From positions 7,961,001-8,025,000 of the forward strand of contig NC_092576.1 in the NCBI RefSeq assembly GCF_037975245.1: a stretch of DNA of 64,000 bases. The letters are read 5' to 3'. This document shows positions 12,212-24,599 of the stretch, one piece after another; within the stretch, counting starts at the first letter, position 1; each line of letters starts with the position of its first letter. The notes beneath the pieces are model-generated. The model made no database searches, was not told the origin of the DNA, and worked only from the letters and a program-made list of their open reading frames with translations. The position numbers and the translations under genes are program-made. This stretch comes from Apostichopus japonicus (lineage: Eukaryota > Echinodermata > Holothuroidea > Aspidochirotida > Stichopodidae).

Positions 12212-15200
12212 CAGTTCGGTAACAGAAATATAAACGCAAAGAATAGCTATATAGTTTGGCAGGGGCGGACCCAAATTAATATCGTTAGTGTTGGTGCAGG
12301 AGGCTAGCTGGGTTGGTGCGACCATATGGACTACCTACCTCACTAGTGTCAGTTTAGTTTAGAGACCCAAGGACCAGGAAGCCTAGCTTACATATAGTAG
12401 CTTATTTGAGACCCTCTCAGTGTTAGTTCGTGGATGCACCGACTTTTATTTCAAGCCTTCTCTTTTCGATAAGTGTTCAGCAGATAACGAGTCAGGGGTG
12501 TGAATTCGCTCCCATTACTGCTCCCGGGACCACCATTTCACGACCCCATCCGACGGACGAGAGAACTGTATGCCCCAGCATCTAACCACTTCCTCAAATA
12601 CTGTTAGAGGTATAGGCAACGCCCCCCCCCCCCTGTTCGACATCACTGCAGTGCAGCCATGACGATCACAAAGTTGTTTCGCAACCAAGTGAAGAACAGA
12701 AACAAACCATTTCCCCAAGTTCACAAACCAGATATACCAAATCTACGGAAGACTCACATCACCACTGCCGCAGCAGATTTTTGAATAGGTCAAGAGAATC
12801 TGGCTCATGGGGGAATTTTGATACTGGACCCTAAGGATTATGAGGCGGACACTCTAACCGCTGAAGCAAGCCTTTGTCCCTTATCCCAAATTGTTTTCCT
12901 ACTTCTCGCAGATATTTTGTAACGCCGACCAAATCGGGTGAAAACAAAATAAACGGATCGATTTACTGTCATTTTATGACAATTGGCCATAAATGTTTAT
13001 GTCGGAATTGGGCGTGGGTTTGCAATTCGTTACTCATATGAACATTAGGGAGTGAAACGTACGTGGTATACTAAAAATATTGATTTGATGTATCTCACAC
13101 CAAAATACAATAGACAAATATTGAATACAATACAGATGGTGTATACGTAGGGATATTTAACACAGTTAAGTGTAACCAGCAGACTAAAGCCCAGCTATTT
13201 CCACTGTGGTCCCTGTACACACAAAACAATAACTAATTATTAAATACCCCCACCCTCCCCCCCAAATAAAAAAAAATAAAAAATCTAAAATCTTTGCAAA
13301 GAGAGTTACAGTAGAACCCGCTTTTTTTCTCCCCAGAAATTTGAGCCGGAAATTGATTAATCCTCTTCATAAACCTTCACACACTTTTCTTTTACCAGGA
13401 CTGAAGGCATCACTGCATGAGTTCAATAACATTTGAAAATCGCCAAATTTGTCGTTTTTTTGGTGTGTAAAACGCGAAACTAGCAACGCTGAAGTTGGGC
13501 ACCACAGTAACCAAAAATACATCAGCCTACATAAAGTTCAACGAAATTAACTTGAGGGGAACAATTCGATTTCGACAAAAATGTCACATTTTCAAGAGAA
13601 GTAAATATTCTGTAGTGAAATGTTCGAATGTCTGGGATAACTGGTCAAAGTTTCGACATAGGCATGTTATGGTATAGTAATAAGTTACACTTGAAACTTT
13701 CAGATGCCGAAATGTTGACGTCACAATAGTCGAAATTAGTTTGATATATTTGTTAGGTGGAATTTTGTAACCTGTTCGGGTTTTCGAGAAGACAAAAACT
13801 CGCCTTTCAGTTGTGAAAATTTTAAAGAAAATACCGGTAAATGAAATTCTGACTTGAATTTCAAAATAATATTTGAAGATAGAACAGTCGAATTTCCTAA
13901 TAAGAGGGAACTTTAAAATGAAGCAATCGAAATTTTTTAAGAAGTTCCATCTGGTGGCAACATATATCATGATGTATACAGAACTATGGATTCCTACTAC
14001 TGCGGAATCCCCAAGCGTACAAACTGACCACATAAGGTTTCCTCCTCACCCTCTCCGCCTGCACCTACTCCAGCTGGGAGTTGTTCGATTTTGAGACATT
14101 TTTGTTCTCTCGTAGCAACTTTCAAGCACAAAATACATGCCAGAAATATATTTCCTTAGACCACTTCTTTCCTCGTTGTATTTACTTTCATATCAATTCC
14201 TTTCTTTCTAAAATGCACACTAAACATTCTTCAAAATAGCCCTCTTACTGACCAACGCGTATGACTCATCACCTTGACCGAAAATCCTGTGGCTCTGTGC
14301 GGACAAGTTGTTTGGACTATTCCATTCATCAGGGGGTCTTAAATGGTGTTTCAATAATTATAGGATTGCATTAGATAAATTAATTGGCACTTACTTGCTT
14401 CAATATTTATGATGCATATTCCACGGTCATTTTCTTTGAAATAATATTAAGTTCAATAAAATATGACGTTTTGAAAGCGAAACTCGGCTGTGGCGATGTA
14501 GGTGAACACTGTGCATTGCGTAGCTGTACCCTATTGCAGAGTACAGGATACACATATTACGTAACGGCCGTGCCCACCGAAGAAAGCGAAACTTGTATTT
14601 TTCTTAGAAGACATTCGATTGGATTGTACTTGGTCCGATTGAAGATAGTGACCAATGAAAATGAATTTAACATCAATGTGAAGTTAAGAAAAAATCCTTT
14701 CCAAAGCCGTTTGAACTAAATTTGTCAATGAATATTCAAGAGGATGGTTACGCAAACAAAGTACGGCTATCAAATGGTGATTTTCTTCAGTATTTACTGT
14801 GTGTTTTCAATGAGGGTTTTGAGTTCGATATTTATTAACCTTGCATCGTAAATCACCGAAGTCCGGTGGAAGTTTGAACTGTATTGTTAAGAAAATAACA
14901 GAACTTTAGAGACAACACATTTCTCTGTTTAGTGCCGTTTGAACTAAGTTTATTCGGTATTAACTTTTCACGCTATGGCTGTAGGAAAATGGTCTATATG
15001 GTAAAGTCATAGGCCTAAACTGCGGCGGTGGAACTCAGTTCGCGTGCCGCACAAGGAATGGCGCTAAGGAATTGATATGAATATTACTAACTATGTACTG
15101 ACATGCTATGAGGCGTAGGAGGCGCGGGGGGAGGGGGGGGGGGTCTGGGGGAGGGCTGCAGCCCCCGACCTAATATTTTTGTGAAAATTCGGGTAATATG

Positions 15201-15516
15201 CTGAGAATTTTTTCGGGCACCTACTGAAAGACAAATAAATTGCAATGATGTATAGCTAAAGGAAATCAAAAATTTCAAAAATATCTCCTTGGCAATTATA
15301 ATAAAGTTCTAAGCTTGCCCGACTAATTCGCCATTTCGGTAATAACACGGCAAAGTATTGTATGTAATTGGCATGCGATGTAATAATAGATGCATGTCTA
15401 TGTGATATGTACATTAACTTGTTGAACGCGCGCGAAGCGTACGAAAAATGTTGGTTATATTTTTCGGGCACGTCGTTACCAAAGCTGAATTTGAATGCAA
15501 TAGAATCAGCATAACT
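12212..15516. other. Intergenic; tRNA-like remnant and TE scraps, no gene
   Basis: No coding exon is recognised in these 3.3 kb. A tRNA-like remnant (own entry) lies at about 12.8-12.9 kb. Around 15100-15175 there is a poly-G stretch followed by TTCGGGCAC, a word found again near 15460, suggesting an old mobile element. The longest frames (for example 13584-14033 on the minus strand) show no domain and no splice support. Confidence 0.45.
12822..12880 (-). repeat. tRNA-Met-like remnant (SINE head or pseudogene)
   Basis: On the minus strand CAGCGGTTAGAGTGTCCGCC followed by TCATAATCC resembles the D arm and anticodon arm of a tRNA with CAT anticodon. The T arm is badly decayed (no GGTTCGA), so this is not a working tRNA. 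It is more likely a tRNA-derived SINE fragment. Confidence 0.4.
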
Positions 15517-15875
15517 CAGTGGCTGAGCTAGGGGTATTGGTCGGGGGGGGGGGGGCGAGAAAGGTCTGTAGGGGCGCTTTCGACACTATCTAAACGGAGC
15601 GCCACCACAGGTTGGCGCGGATCGCGTATAATTTTTTTTGAGTAAAGTTACTCCCTAGATCGCCGGAATTGACCCTTTCCGGGCCTTGCTAATTTGCAGA
15701 TAATGTGACAAATGTCAATAGGTAGATGAGAGCGTAATAAAAAAGTAAATAATCGCGAATAAGTAAAAAGTGGTAAAAAGCTGAAAATTAAGGGCGCCAG
15801 CAGTCCATTTGAGTCCGTCAGGGGGGGGGGTGATGGGGGCGCCCGCCCCCTGACTGTATGGACGCTCCGCCACTG
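15517..15875. mobile_element. hAT-type miniature element
   Basis: Left end CAGTGGCTGAGC and right end (minus strand) CAGTGGCGGAGC are inverted repeats with one mismatch. Flanks GCATAACT (15509-15516) and GCATTACT (15876-15883) match at 7 of 8 positions, consistent with an aged 8-bp target-site duplication. Long poly-G tracts sit just inside both ends. There is no coding capacity. Confidence 0.75.
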
Positions 15876-15893
15876 GCATTACTATGGATGTAT

Positions 15894-16230
15894 CTATAAA
15901 TCAGCATCATCTGCAAACAAAGAGCATTGAGATGACAGATTATTTGTAAAATCATTCATAAAAAGTATGAACAATGTTGGCCCAAGGACACTCCCTTGGG
16001 GTACCCCATATCTGACTTTAACCCACGAGGGGTTATTACCATAAAAATGAACTCTTTGTAATCTATCAAACAAAAAAGACTGGACCCAGTGCCAGACTGG
16101 TCCAGTAATATTAAATTGAGTTGTTAATTTATGCAAAAGTACATTATGGGGCATTTTATCAAAGGCTTCAGCAAAATCGATGAATAGAGCATCTATAAAA
16201 GGAGGCTTACGCTTGTCAAGAATACTTGAC
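15894..16230 (-). pseudogene. LINE-type reverse transcriptase fragment
   Basis: On the minus strand an open frame of about 110 residues contains, in order, FIDFAEAFDK, the segment YGVPQGSVLGP, and FADDADL, which ends at a stop. These are consecutive motifs of the palm and catalytic core of non-LTR retrotransposon reverse transcriptases; the FADD box holds the catalytic aspartates. Only the middle of the domain remains. Endonuclease, C-terminus and 3' tail are missing, so this is a dead fragment. It abuts the hAT element at 15517-15875. Confidence 0.85.
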
Positions 16231-19200
16231 CACGAATAGCTGTATTTTGAAGAGAAACAAATAAATGAAATGATTGTTAGGCGCTCTCACAAGTATCGTG
16301 ATATGATAAGCACTGACGTAGTTCTGTATACAGCACGGGACGAGTGAACTAGTATGTAATATATCGTCATATTACGTATGCGTACGTGTGATGGATGATA
16401 ACCTTCCCAAAACACAGTTTACCACTTAGCACTGTACGTACAGTCATGAGCGTTGCACAACAGACACATCCCTGATAGTGTTTACTACTAGCATAGTACT
16501 AGGTTAACTTGCCAGGTCCATATCGCAACAGAGGTATTTGGTAAGTTACTATCTTAAATTATTATGATCCTTTACCTTTGGCAAAGGTGAGATGTCTCAT
16601 TAGTACTGAAAGTTAAATTATTTGGCAAAGTTTTGGATGGAGAAATTATCATTTTTGCGACTGGTTTTCCGTTCGTAAACGTCACCGATATATTTAGAAC
16701 AATTTAGTGTCAATGTAATATTGGCCTAGGGCCTACAAAGTACAATAGGCTAGAGCCTGTTATTAGTAGAACGAGTTAGGCTAGGTCCACTCTAGAGTAG
16801 GTCCACTCTAGAGTCTATAGGGTGTTTAGGCATTCTCATCTTACCTGTGTCCAATTTGACGGGTAAATCGACATTGCATAGAAATACTACAGCCTAGCTT
16901 ACAAAGATGGATAACTTCTAGGGCTTAAGATTGTTAATTGCATAGACTAGGCCTACTTACCGCTACCAGAACCCATGCACTAACTTAAGCCTAGACAAGG
17001 AGTGTCACTGTCTGCAAGGGTGAAAATCAGCTGGCCCCAGGCGTTCGGATCATCTGAACTGGCGCCCGGATATGCACAAAAATACACCAAAAAAAAAACA
17101 CAAATAGGCTAGGCGCCACTTTTTCGATTTAGTAATAGTAGTGGTCAGCTCACTCGCACACCACATGTATTGTACACTGGTTACACTGGTTACTATGTAA
17201 TGCATTAAATGATTATATGAGACATTTTATCTTGATAATGATTACCATGTACAATAATTGCAACACAGCCTAATCATTTAAACGGAATAGAACATGCTAC
17301 TGGATCGTTAAAAAGTTTTCCAATAGTAACTGACTTTAGCCTTAACATGATCATATCCCCAAGAAGAAATGCATTAAATGATTGCATCATTACCTTGACC
17401 TAAATTGAACTATCGAGTGAAAATGTCAAGTTTTCTGCTTCTACTTGTACCATTAATAACACTATACAGAACTAGGTACAGTATACATGTGGTCTGTTCC
17501 AAACATTCCTTGCTAAGGCCAGCTCGTACACATACCACTCTTGTGAAAGCAGTAGATTATTGTAAAGGCTTCCCCAATTATGTCCAGAGCTCTTGAAGGC
17601 GTTTAGTACCAATAACTGCACTGTTTTTAACCTTTGAGTTTAAAAGTGTTGAGCTTCAGCACGGACTACTGTAGCAAAGCTCCCAACTTTCCAGAAGCAA
17701 GATGCTGGTCCATCACCAATCTGTCTATATATAGCTTTGGCCTGGGTCCCCCCACCCCCCCCCCCCCCTTTGAAAGTTCTGATGATGCCTACGAGCATAA
17801 TGGTACGTGGCATTTATTTAGGAGCTTGACAAACCATAATCGCAAAAGTCCTGATGTTGCGACTAATAATGAGTGATATCGGTAGCAAGCCACAGACATT
17901 TTACGTGGATATGAAGACCTTTGGAAAGATTTGGTGATCACTAATTTGAAATTATTATTTTGTGCCACTCTTTCTTTGGTTAATAAGGAACATTGAAATT
18001 ATGCAGATTTTAGAATTTTAGATTTACTGTAGAGTACATGAAATTGCCTCAAGCCACGCCTTCCACCCAAATTTTGATGTTCTGCTGAAGTATGCTGAAG
18101 TATGAAAAAAATTTCCATTTGAATACCATTGACTTGTCAGAAAATTCCTTTCTGATGATGTCATTACATTCCAAGCTATTCTAAGGGCATTGGGTGTTTC
18201 TCCTTTAAATCTTCCAGGGGATATTGTTGAAACTTATGTTTCAAACTGCAAAACTAACAGCAAAATCTTAAAAAAGCCAATTTTTGTCAGAATATTTAAT
18301 AATATAGGTGACAAAATGTACATTGTATGTTTGTGATTTGCTTTACCCCAGATATTAAAAATGTTTTTTTTTAGAGGCTAGTTCATGAATGAACAGTTCA
18401 AAATGCCCTAGAATTAGAGTTAGAATTATTGCTCATGAATATTCATACCCTAACTGTATGGTGATCGGCAGAGCTTGACACCTCAATTAGGCCATCAGCT
18501 GAAGCTCAAAATGTGGCTGTAAAATCAGTTTCGTTCCAGCAACACCGGGTCTAGACTTTTAATGCATTTTTGGGTAGCTTAATGCATCACAATCATTATA
18601 TCAAAAGTTCTCCAAAAAATTTCCTGCAGTATTTTTGTAAGAAACCCTTGAAATTGGGTATGTTATTTAGACATTACGTGCTACGATGCTATGTATTAGG
18701 AACACATGTGCTAACGTTAGATTTGGTACAGTGGTGCATGCATACCACTCTTTTCTTATATGTTTAATTACGACTGATATATTTTTTTTTGTATAATAGT
18801 TGGGTCAGGGTTACAAGAATGGTGGAAGAGGATTCTGGTCTAAGGGTCAGTGAGGGTTGTTTTCAGGCATTACAAGTTGTGCCCCCCCCCCCCTCCATTT
18901 TCGCCAAAATGGTAAAAAATCACATTTTCAACTTTGAAATATGAAATACAATTTTTGCACATTATAACTTAAGGGTTTTAATTATAAAAATGTACCACTT
19001 TTAATAAACTCAGATATAATGTTTTGTAATAAATCAAATATTTTGAGATATTCCCCCTATGTTATAAATGCATTTCGTCTGTGCATGTATGCGTAAATAT
19101 ACACATATAATGAAAAGTTCCTCTCCATAATTGTTACACTCCCCATCCAAACTGTTTTACAAATGCAACCCCCTCCCCCTCTACTTTACATGTAGCTAAA

Positions 19201-20395
19201 TCCCTAGTTACAATGAGATGTACCAATGCCCCAAGACCAGTGAGCTATTTCTTTTGTATAAATCAATATATAAGTTGGCACACTAAGACGTCATGGCATA
19301 TCATAGATGTGAAATAAAGTTATAGTCCATATATATCCGTTACCTTAGTACTCTTTCTACAGTCTTCTGCAAAACTAGGTACTTTCTCCTTGTTACTGAA
19401 ACGACATGTTTATAATTCGTATTCCTGCAAAAAGAGTTTCCAAGGGAGTTAACGTATAAAAGAAAAGATCGACAAGGTTTCGAATGGTATTTTGAATAAT
19501 AATAGTTCTATATTCTACAAATAATATGAATAATAAAGGTGAATGGTACAAATAAGTGAATAACGAAGACAGTTAACTTAAGCCCCAGATAGAAAGAAAT
19601 AATGTATCTATTAAGACTGGGTCGATACACTCAATGGTGTAGTAGAGCTGGGCCTTTGCGATGATTCAAGATACAGGTTCTTCATCAAAAGGCGCGGAGC
19701 GGAATTAATAAGTGATTAAAAGTTCATCCAAGGACAGTTGTACTAGTCTTAACAGTATCCACTTCAATTCACTGCTTGGTAGTCAGATATGGTATGGAAA
19801 AGGGAAAGTCTATTCCGTAGTAGAGGTGAAGATAATTAGATGAAATAAAAGTCACTAAAGACTTGAATATCCTTCAGTCAAAACTTAAACAGATGCACAG
19901 AACATATTAACAATATGAATAAAACAGGTAACGAAATGTTACGGCAAACAATAAAGAACTGTGATATTGGAACAGGGTCAGGGGATATGTGAATATGCAA
20001 GAGGTAAAGCATGCCCATAACACCCTCCTCCCCCCTCCCCTCCCCTCTCAAAAAAAAGTGTGATTTGAAGAAAATGTGGATATTTATCAAAGGTGTCTGG
20101 TAGGTAGGGTAATCTACGTAAAACTACTAATAGCTAAAATGAATATATGAATAAGATCATGTTTTCTGGTTCCTTTAAACTCTGGGGAACAAAATAATGA
20201 CAACATGACTTTGAAAAAGTTAACCCTCTTCACAAACTTCAAACTTGATTAAAATTTCAGACTAAGATATCAAGATTTAACACCATCACAGTTCATCCTC
20301 CAAATCATCTTCCCCTGCATCAACAATCTCAACATCTTCTTGGAAGTTGCTGCAATTTCTATATTTACATAGGTCTGTACACGGTAGTTGTGCAT
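16231..20395. other. Intergenic; no gene recognised
   Basis: About 4.2 kb without a recognisable exon. A poly-C tract near 17750-17768 and another near 18883 look like scraps of mobile elements. Around 16785-16820 a 17-bp word containing GGTCCACTCTAGAGT is repeated twice. A ~70-bp stretch (about 18486-18560) recurs inverted at about 22502-22572. Confidence 0.45.
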
Positions 20396-22035
20396 TCATT
20401 CAGGAACATCTTCCTTTAAGACATTTGCCGACTCTACAGCTACTGCTGACACACTGAACAAAACATCTGGGTCAGGTGGCTTCGTCATCCAAGTGATTAT
20501 AAGGTCATCATTTTCAAGTTTCCATCCATGTCCCTCTGGTGAGAGTGCATCAATCCTTTGCTGCAATGCCCTACTGTGAATAGCAGCCTGGTTGGTGCAG
20601 CGCTTAACATGCTGGATCAGAGCATCTTTTGTTGGTGGTAAACTCTGCTCTGAGGAGGAGATGAACAGAACACCTTGTACCATGAAATTGGATATTTTTG
20701 AGTCTCACATTTTATGATGGGGTACCAATATAATTACAATTCAGCTAAAAATATGTTGCAAATTACTTTAATAATTTCAATGGAAAGATTAACCTGATAT
20801 TGCATCTCAAAGCGTTTAGAGAATTTTTTAATTTTCCTTGGGGAGGACCCCCATATTCCAAAAGTCCTAGATCCACCCCTGAACACTCAATGAACCACAC
20901 ATTGAAGAGAGTACTTTACCTTTCAAGATCTGTATGTCTTCCTTGTCAAGAATTGTATCTAGTTTCTTCAACATAGAGAGTGGTACCTCACTTCAATGGC
21001 AACACGGTCTTTTCCTCTAATATTCATAAAATCTGGGCTCATCTTTTTTCCGCTCTGCTGCTTGTCGAAGCAATACCTTAATAAAATGAAATAAAAAAAG
21101 CAAATTGTTTTGCATTTTCTGTTGATCAAAATGTAAGTTTGAACAAATAAGAACTAAGACAATTTTATTTATATAACATGTGATCTGCTCATCTTCTATG
21201 GACAAACAAAGACACATTCAAATTTTGCAAACCAGTGTCATGCAAAAAAAAATTAAAAAAGGCTTTTTTTGACAGTACAGTACATTATCTCTTAATGTTA
21301 TGGTTTAAATTATACAATGGTAGATTATATCTGTTACTAATAATAAAGGAGACAGATACTTGTTCATTTTGGTAAAGCTAGACAGGCTGACCATAAGACC
21401 TTGCAAACCTAACCTTATTGCACCTTTGTTACACTTATTTTTCTAACTAATATAATATCTCTATCATTCAAATAAAGGGCCACAGTAAGAAAACTATGAC
21501 GCCTGTATTTAACACTTAGGCTAGTGCCCAGATGGAGAATTTGAAACAAATTTCCGTTCCTACCACCATATAACAAAACAAATCAGATGACCATGCCACT
21601 AATTATATTATGTTCAGGTCCAACACTGTGCCCTTTGACTTGGATTATATCCCTTAAGAGCTACTGACCTTGCATTATGCAACTTCTCTTAACACTTCAA
21701 CTATGCCACAGAAGTACAAGTAGAGTCGTGTAGTATGCTTAGGCTTACCGCCATCGAAAGTCTCTGCCTGCTGCAGCTTGTCCCGTTTGCAACGCCTAGT
21801 AATGTATTGTTTCTTTTCCCACATATAATAAATTGAACAGGCAATACACCAGAGCTTCTGCTTGGTTTCCTCGATCTTTTCCGTCAATTCTTCGTTTAAA
21901 ATCATATGGGGTCTCCTCTGGAACTGTCCGTTTTCTTGCAGCAATGTGCTTGCTATCAATGAACCGCCTGTAACACTTATCGTGGAACCCCATCATACTA
22001 TGCTGTTGAACACACGCTTGATCGTAGTAGGCCAT
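20396..22035 (-). pseudogene. Degenerate copy of an uncharacterised animal gene family
   Basis: Several minus-strand pieces appear in consistent order. Piece 1 (22035 to about 21749): MGFHDKCYRRFIDSKHIA, then after a frameshift KLWCIACSIYYMWEK and LQQAETFDGG, ending at a GTAAGC donor. Piece 2 (about 21076-20945): LLRQAAERKKDEPRFYEY, then in another frame RGKDRVAIEVRYHSLC. Piece 3 (20683-20396): LPPTKDALIQHVKRC, GHGWKLENDDLIITWMTKPP. I recall similar segments (C-Y pairs, 'VAxEVRYH', 'GHGW...ITWMT') in large, uncharacterised, lineage-expanded invertebrate families, possibly mobile-element-linked. Function is unknown. At least two frame breaks and mismatched intron phase suggest a pseudogene. 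Confidence 0.5.
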
Positions 22036-22208
22036 GGAGTAATCAGTAGTACGGCGATATCACTGTCTCCGCCGCTGAGATTAAGCCAATCTTTAGCGCA
22101 GGAAGTAACTTAAGTCCATCGTTTATTCGTCAGTGCCTTGAATGCTTCAAATTTTACAGATTCAATGTGCACTGAGCACTGTAGATTTCCGTGTGTCGGA
22201 GACTGCCT

Positions 22209-22255
22209 AGCGCCCGCAACGAGGTAAATGAATCATTTACCTCGTTGAGCGCCCG
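22209..22255. mobile_element. 31-bp perfect palindrome flanked by an 8-bp direct repeat
   Basis: AGCGCCCG stands at 22209-22216 and again at 22248-22255. Between them 22217-22247 is a perfect palindrome: 15-bp arms beginning CAACGAGGTAAATGA around one central A. This looks like two transposon ends joined with everything else deleted, still with an 8-bp target duplication. Confidence 0.6.
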
Positions 22256-24340
22256 TGGGAGCCGCCATGTTTGTTGTTTTCTACAAAGATTGCACACAGA
22301 ACTCATGGCTCATTGGACAATTCATATCACATGGTACAGATATCTCACTGGCGCACAACTTTTGAACGTAAAACGGCAAGTTTCTTAACATACGCAATAA
22401 AAATATAGTTCGATCTTTCGAGCGGAATTGCAAAAAAACTGCAGGAAAGTACATGGAGAACTTTTGGATCATTAATCTTAATTAATTTATGTATTCAATG
22501 CTGTAGAGAAATTTTAGACCCGCAGTTGCTGGAACGAAACAAGCGAATTTCGACCTTCAGCTGATGGCCTAAATGATCGATCAGATTTCACCCTTTTTGG
22601 GGGCTATTAAGTATATATAGCACCTGCTGAGCTATACTGTGACATGCATTAATATAATGACTCAGCAATTTAATCGTGTAACGAAACCACTGTTCATTCA
22701 GTAACAGGATTCATCTTTGTGAAACGTTTTTCCAAGGCAGTCAGTCCAAACTGAAGTACTTCATTATATATTTAAAAAAAAATACTGGCAAAACAGACTG
22801 CATTGAATATAGCTGGTGATAAAGTACAGTTTAACTGGACCTAGATTTAGGTAATATTTCAAAGTATCGATCGATTTATATAGTTTAGAATTTAAGCCAA
22901 AAAAAAAAACACCCGAGACAGTCATCATCACATCAGTAAAGGTCACAATGACAAACAATAGGAAAGGAAAAGTTGGTGAGGTGTGGTGCAGTACGTACTT
23001 ACTCTGTGAATCAGTAAAACTGCAACCTGTGGCTCTTGTAATACACACTCAACAGTTGTTTGTCTTTGAGGAATGCCTTTGTAGAATCCCACCAGGTGCA
23101 TACAGCTACACAACTAAACCCTTGGGGCAGTGGTGCAGTGAACAATACCTAATATATTTGTACCCAATTGTGTCTGCAGAGACCAATAGACTCAAGATTG
23201 AGTTCAATACTACCTGTACAGCAAAAACCACCCACACACTTCTTACAATACTAGTTGGCCATGTACAGCAGGTTCTGTACGTTCCATTGCATTCATAATA
23301 ATAGCAATTGTCATACCATACATACATTCAGTACATCTGTAAGTCTAGTGAAGTGTGTGTGTCTAAATGCCCCTTTTTGTATCTTCGGTATTTTTCCCGT
23401 TGATCTGTTATTTACCAGATTACCAGTCTTCATTTTGTCCTTTTGTGTATATTCTTATCCTGCGAAATATCGAGAGGGCGTAGTCAAATTCTCTTTCATT
23501 CCCCAGCATTGTAGCGTGTGAAGTCCATGTTGATTTATTGTGACTGTGCTCAAGACCTGCTCTAGTGAATCAGCCTTTTGTTGTACATTTGAATACCATT
23601 TAAAGAACTACTAAAAGGTTACCTCTTCAGTTGCTAAACTGTATGCATTACCTTGAAATGAAAATTTATTTCACAATAGAATTTTGGAATGCTATCCATT
23701 TTCATTAAACCTTGTCATGCACAACACCATATCCCATAGGCTGTGAAATTCTGCAGGCCTGCCCTACTGTACGACACATGTACATAGCAATATAAATATA
23801 CACAGTGTATTGTGTAATTAATGCATGGCTATCATATTTTAGTCTTTGTAGTACTGTAAGGGTACAGATTTGGTACATGTATGCGTGTACTATAAAAATG
23901 AAGTGGTCATTTCTGTAACAAGGTGTTTGTACGGTCTGAGCAAGTGATAATAATCACATTGTATAAAGCTTTCACTATCACACACCATGATTCTGTATAC
24001 ATGTATACAAGTGGTGTTCAGTTAGTAACAGGGGTACAGTACTGCACTGATACATGGTTATTGATTATCAATACTGTATTGTACTACTGTATGTGCCATA
24101 GACTTCTGCACTGCAGAGTGTCATAGCCTTACTTACTGTAGCTGGTAATGGAGGACAGGGTAAACAGTACTTATTGATTGATGGTGTGTCTTTAATGTTC
24201 TGTACTGTGTGTGTCATGTAAACATTGAGCTGCTGTCTGCTCTGACAGGGACTGTTCAATATTGTTTGGCAGTATAAAATACATACTATATATTGGAAAT
24301 TGTAGTGAGTTGGAAAATCCAGAACAGTGAAAAACTTCCA
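22256..24340. other. Intergenic; nothing recognised
   Basis: No exon with family features. The right part is rich in GTAC/CAGTAC words that foreshadow the large minisatellite starting near 24600. Confidence 0.4.
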
Positions 24341-24408
24341 GCCTCCACCGGGAGTCGAACCCGGGCCTCCTGCTTTACATGCGGATACCCTAACCACTAG
24401 CTATAGAC
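24341..24408 (-). repeat. tRNA-like sequence (SINE head or tRNA pseudogene)
   Basis: On the minus strand an A-box-like TAGCTAGTGGTTAGG is followed about 30 nt later by a perfect T arm, CCGGG-TTCGACT-CCCGG. The acceptor stem does not pair and the anticodon stem is poor, so a working tRNA is unlikely. It is probably the head of a tRNA-derived SINE. Confidence 0.5.
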
Positions 24409-24599
24409 ACTGATTGTATGTCCAGAGGTTTGAATAATATAGTTGAGCTGTACATACAGTATTGTTCAAGTTAACACCCTGATGACAGGGATGGTGACAT
24501 GTTTACAGTAACTCTTTTCAATATGTATTTGCAAAGAACACCATTTGGACTGCAATTGTTTGCCAAAGGCTTGGGTACTTCAGCAAGTCCTACTAACCA

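Noticed and set aside
13584-14033. 149-codon minus-strand frame
   Set aside because: No signal, domain, splice partner or repeat family could be recognised, and its base composition matches the surrounding non-coding DNA.
15894-16154. Intact reverse transcriptase gene
   Set aside because: Only the core motifs remain; the frame ends right after the FADD box and the rest of the element is missing.
24341-24408. Functional tRNA gene
   Set aside because: The T arm and A box are good, but the acceptor and anticodon stems do not pair, so it is called tRNA-like only.
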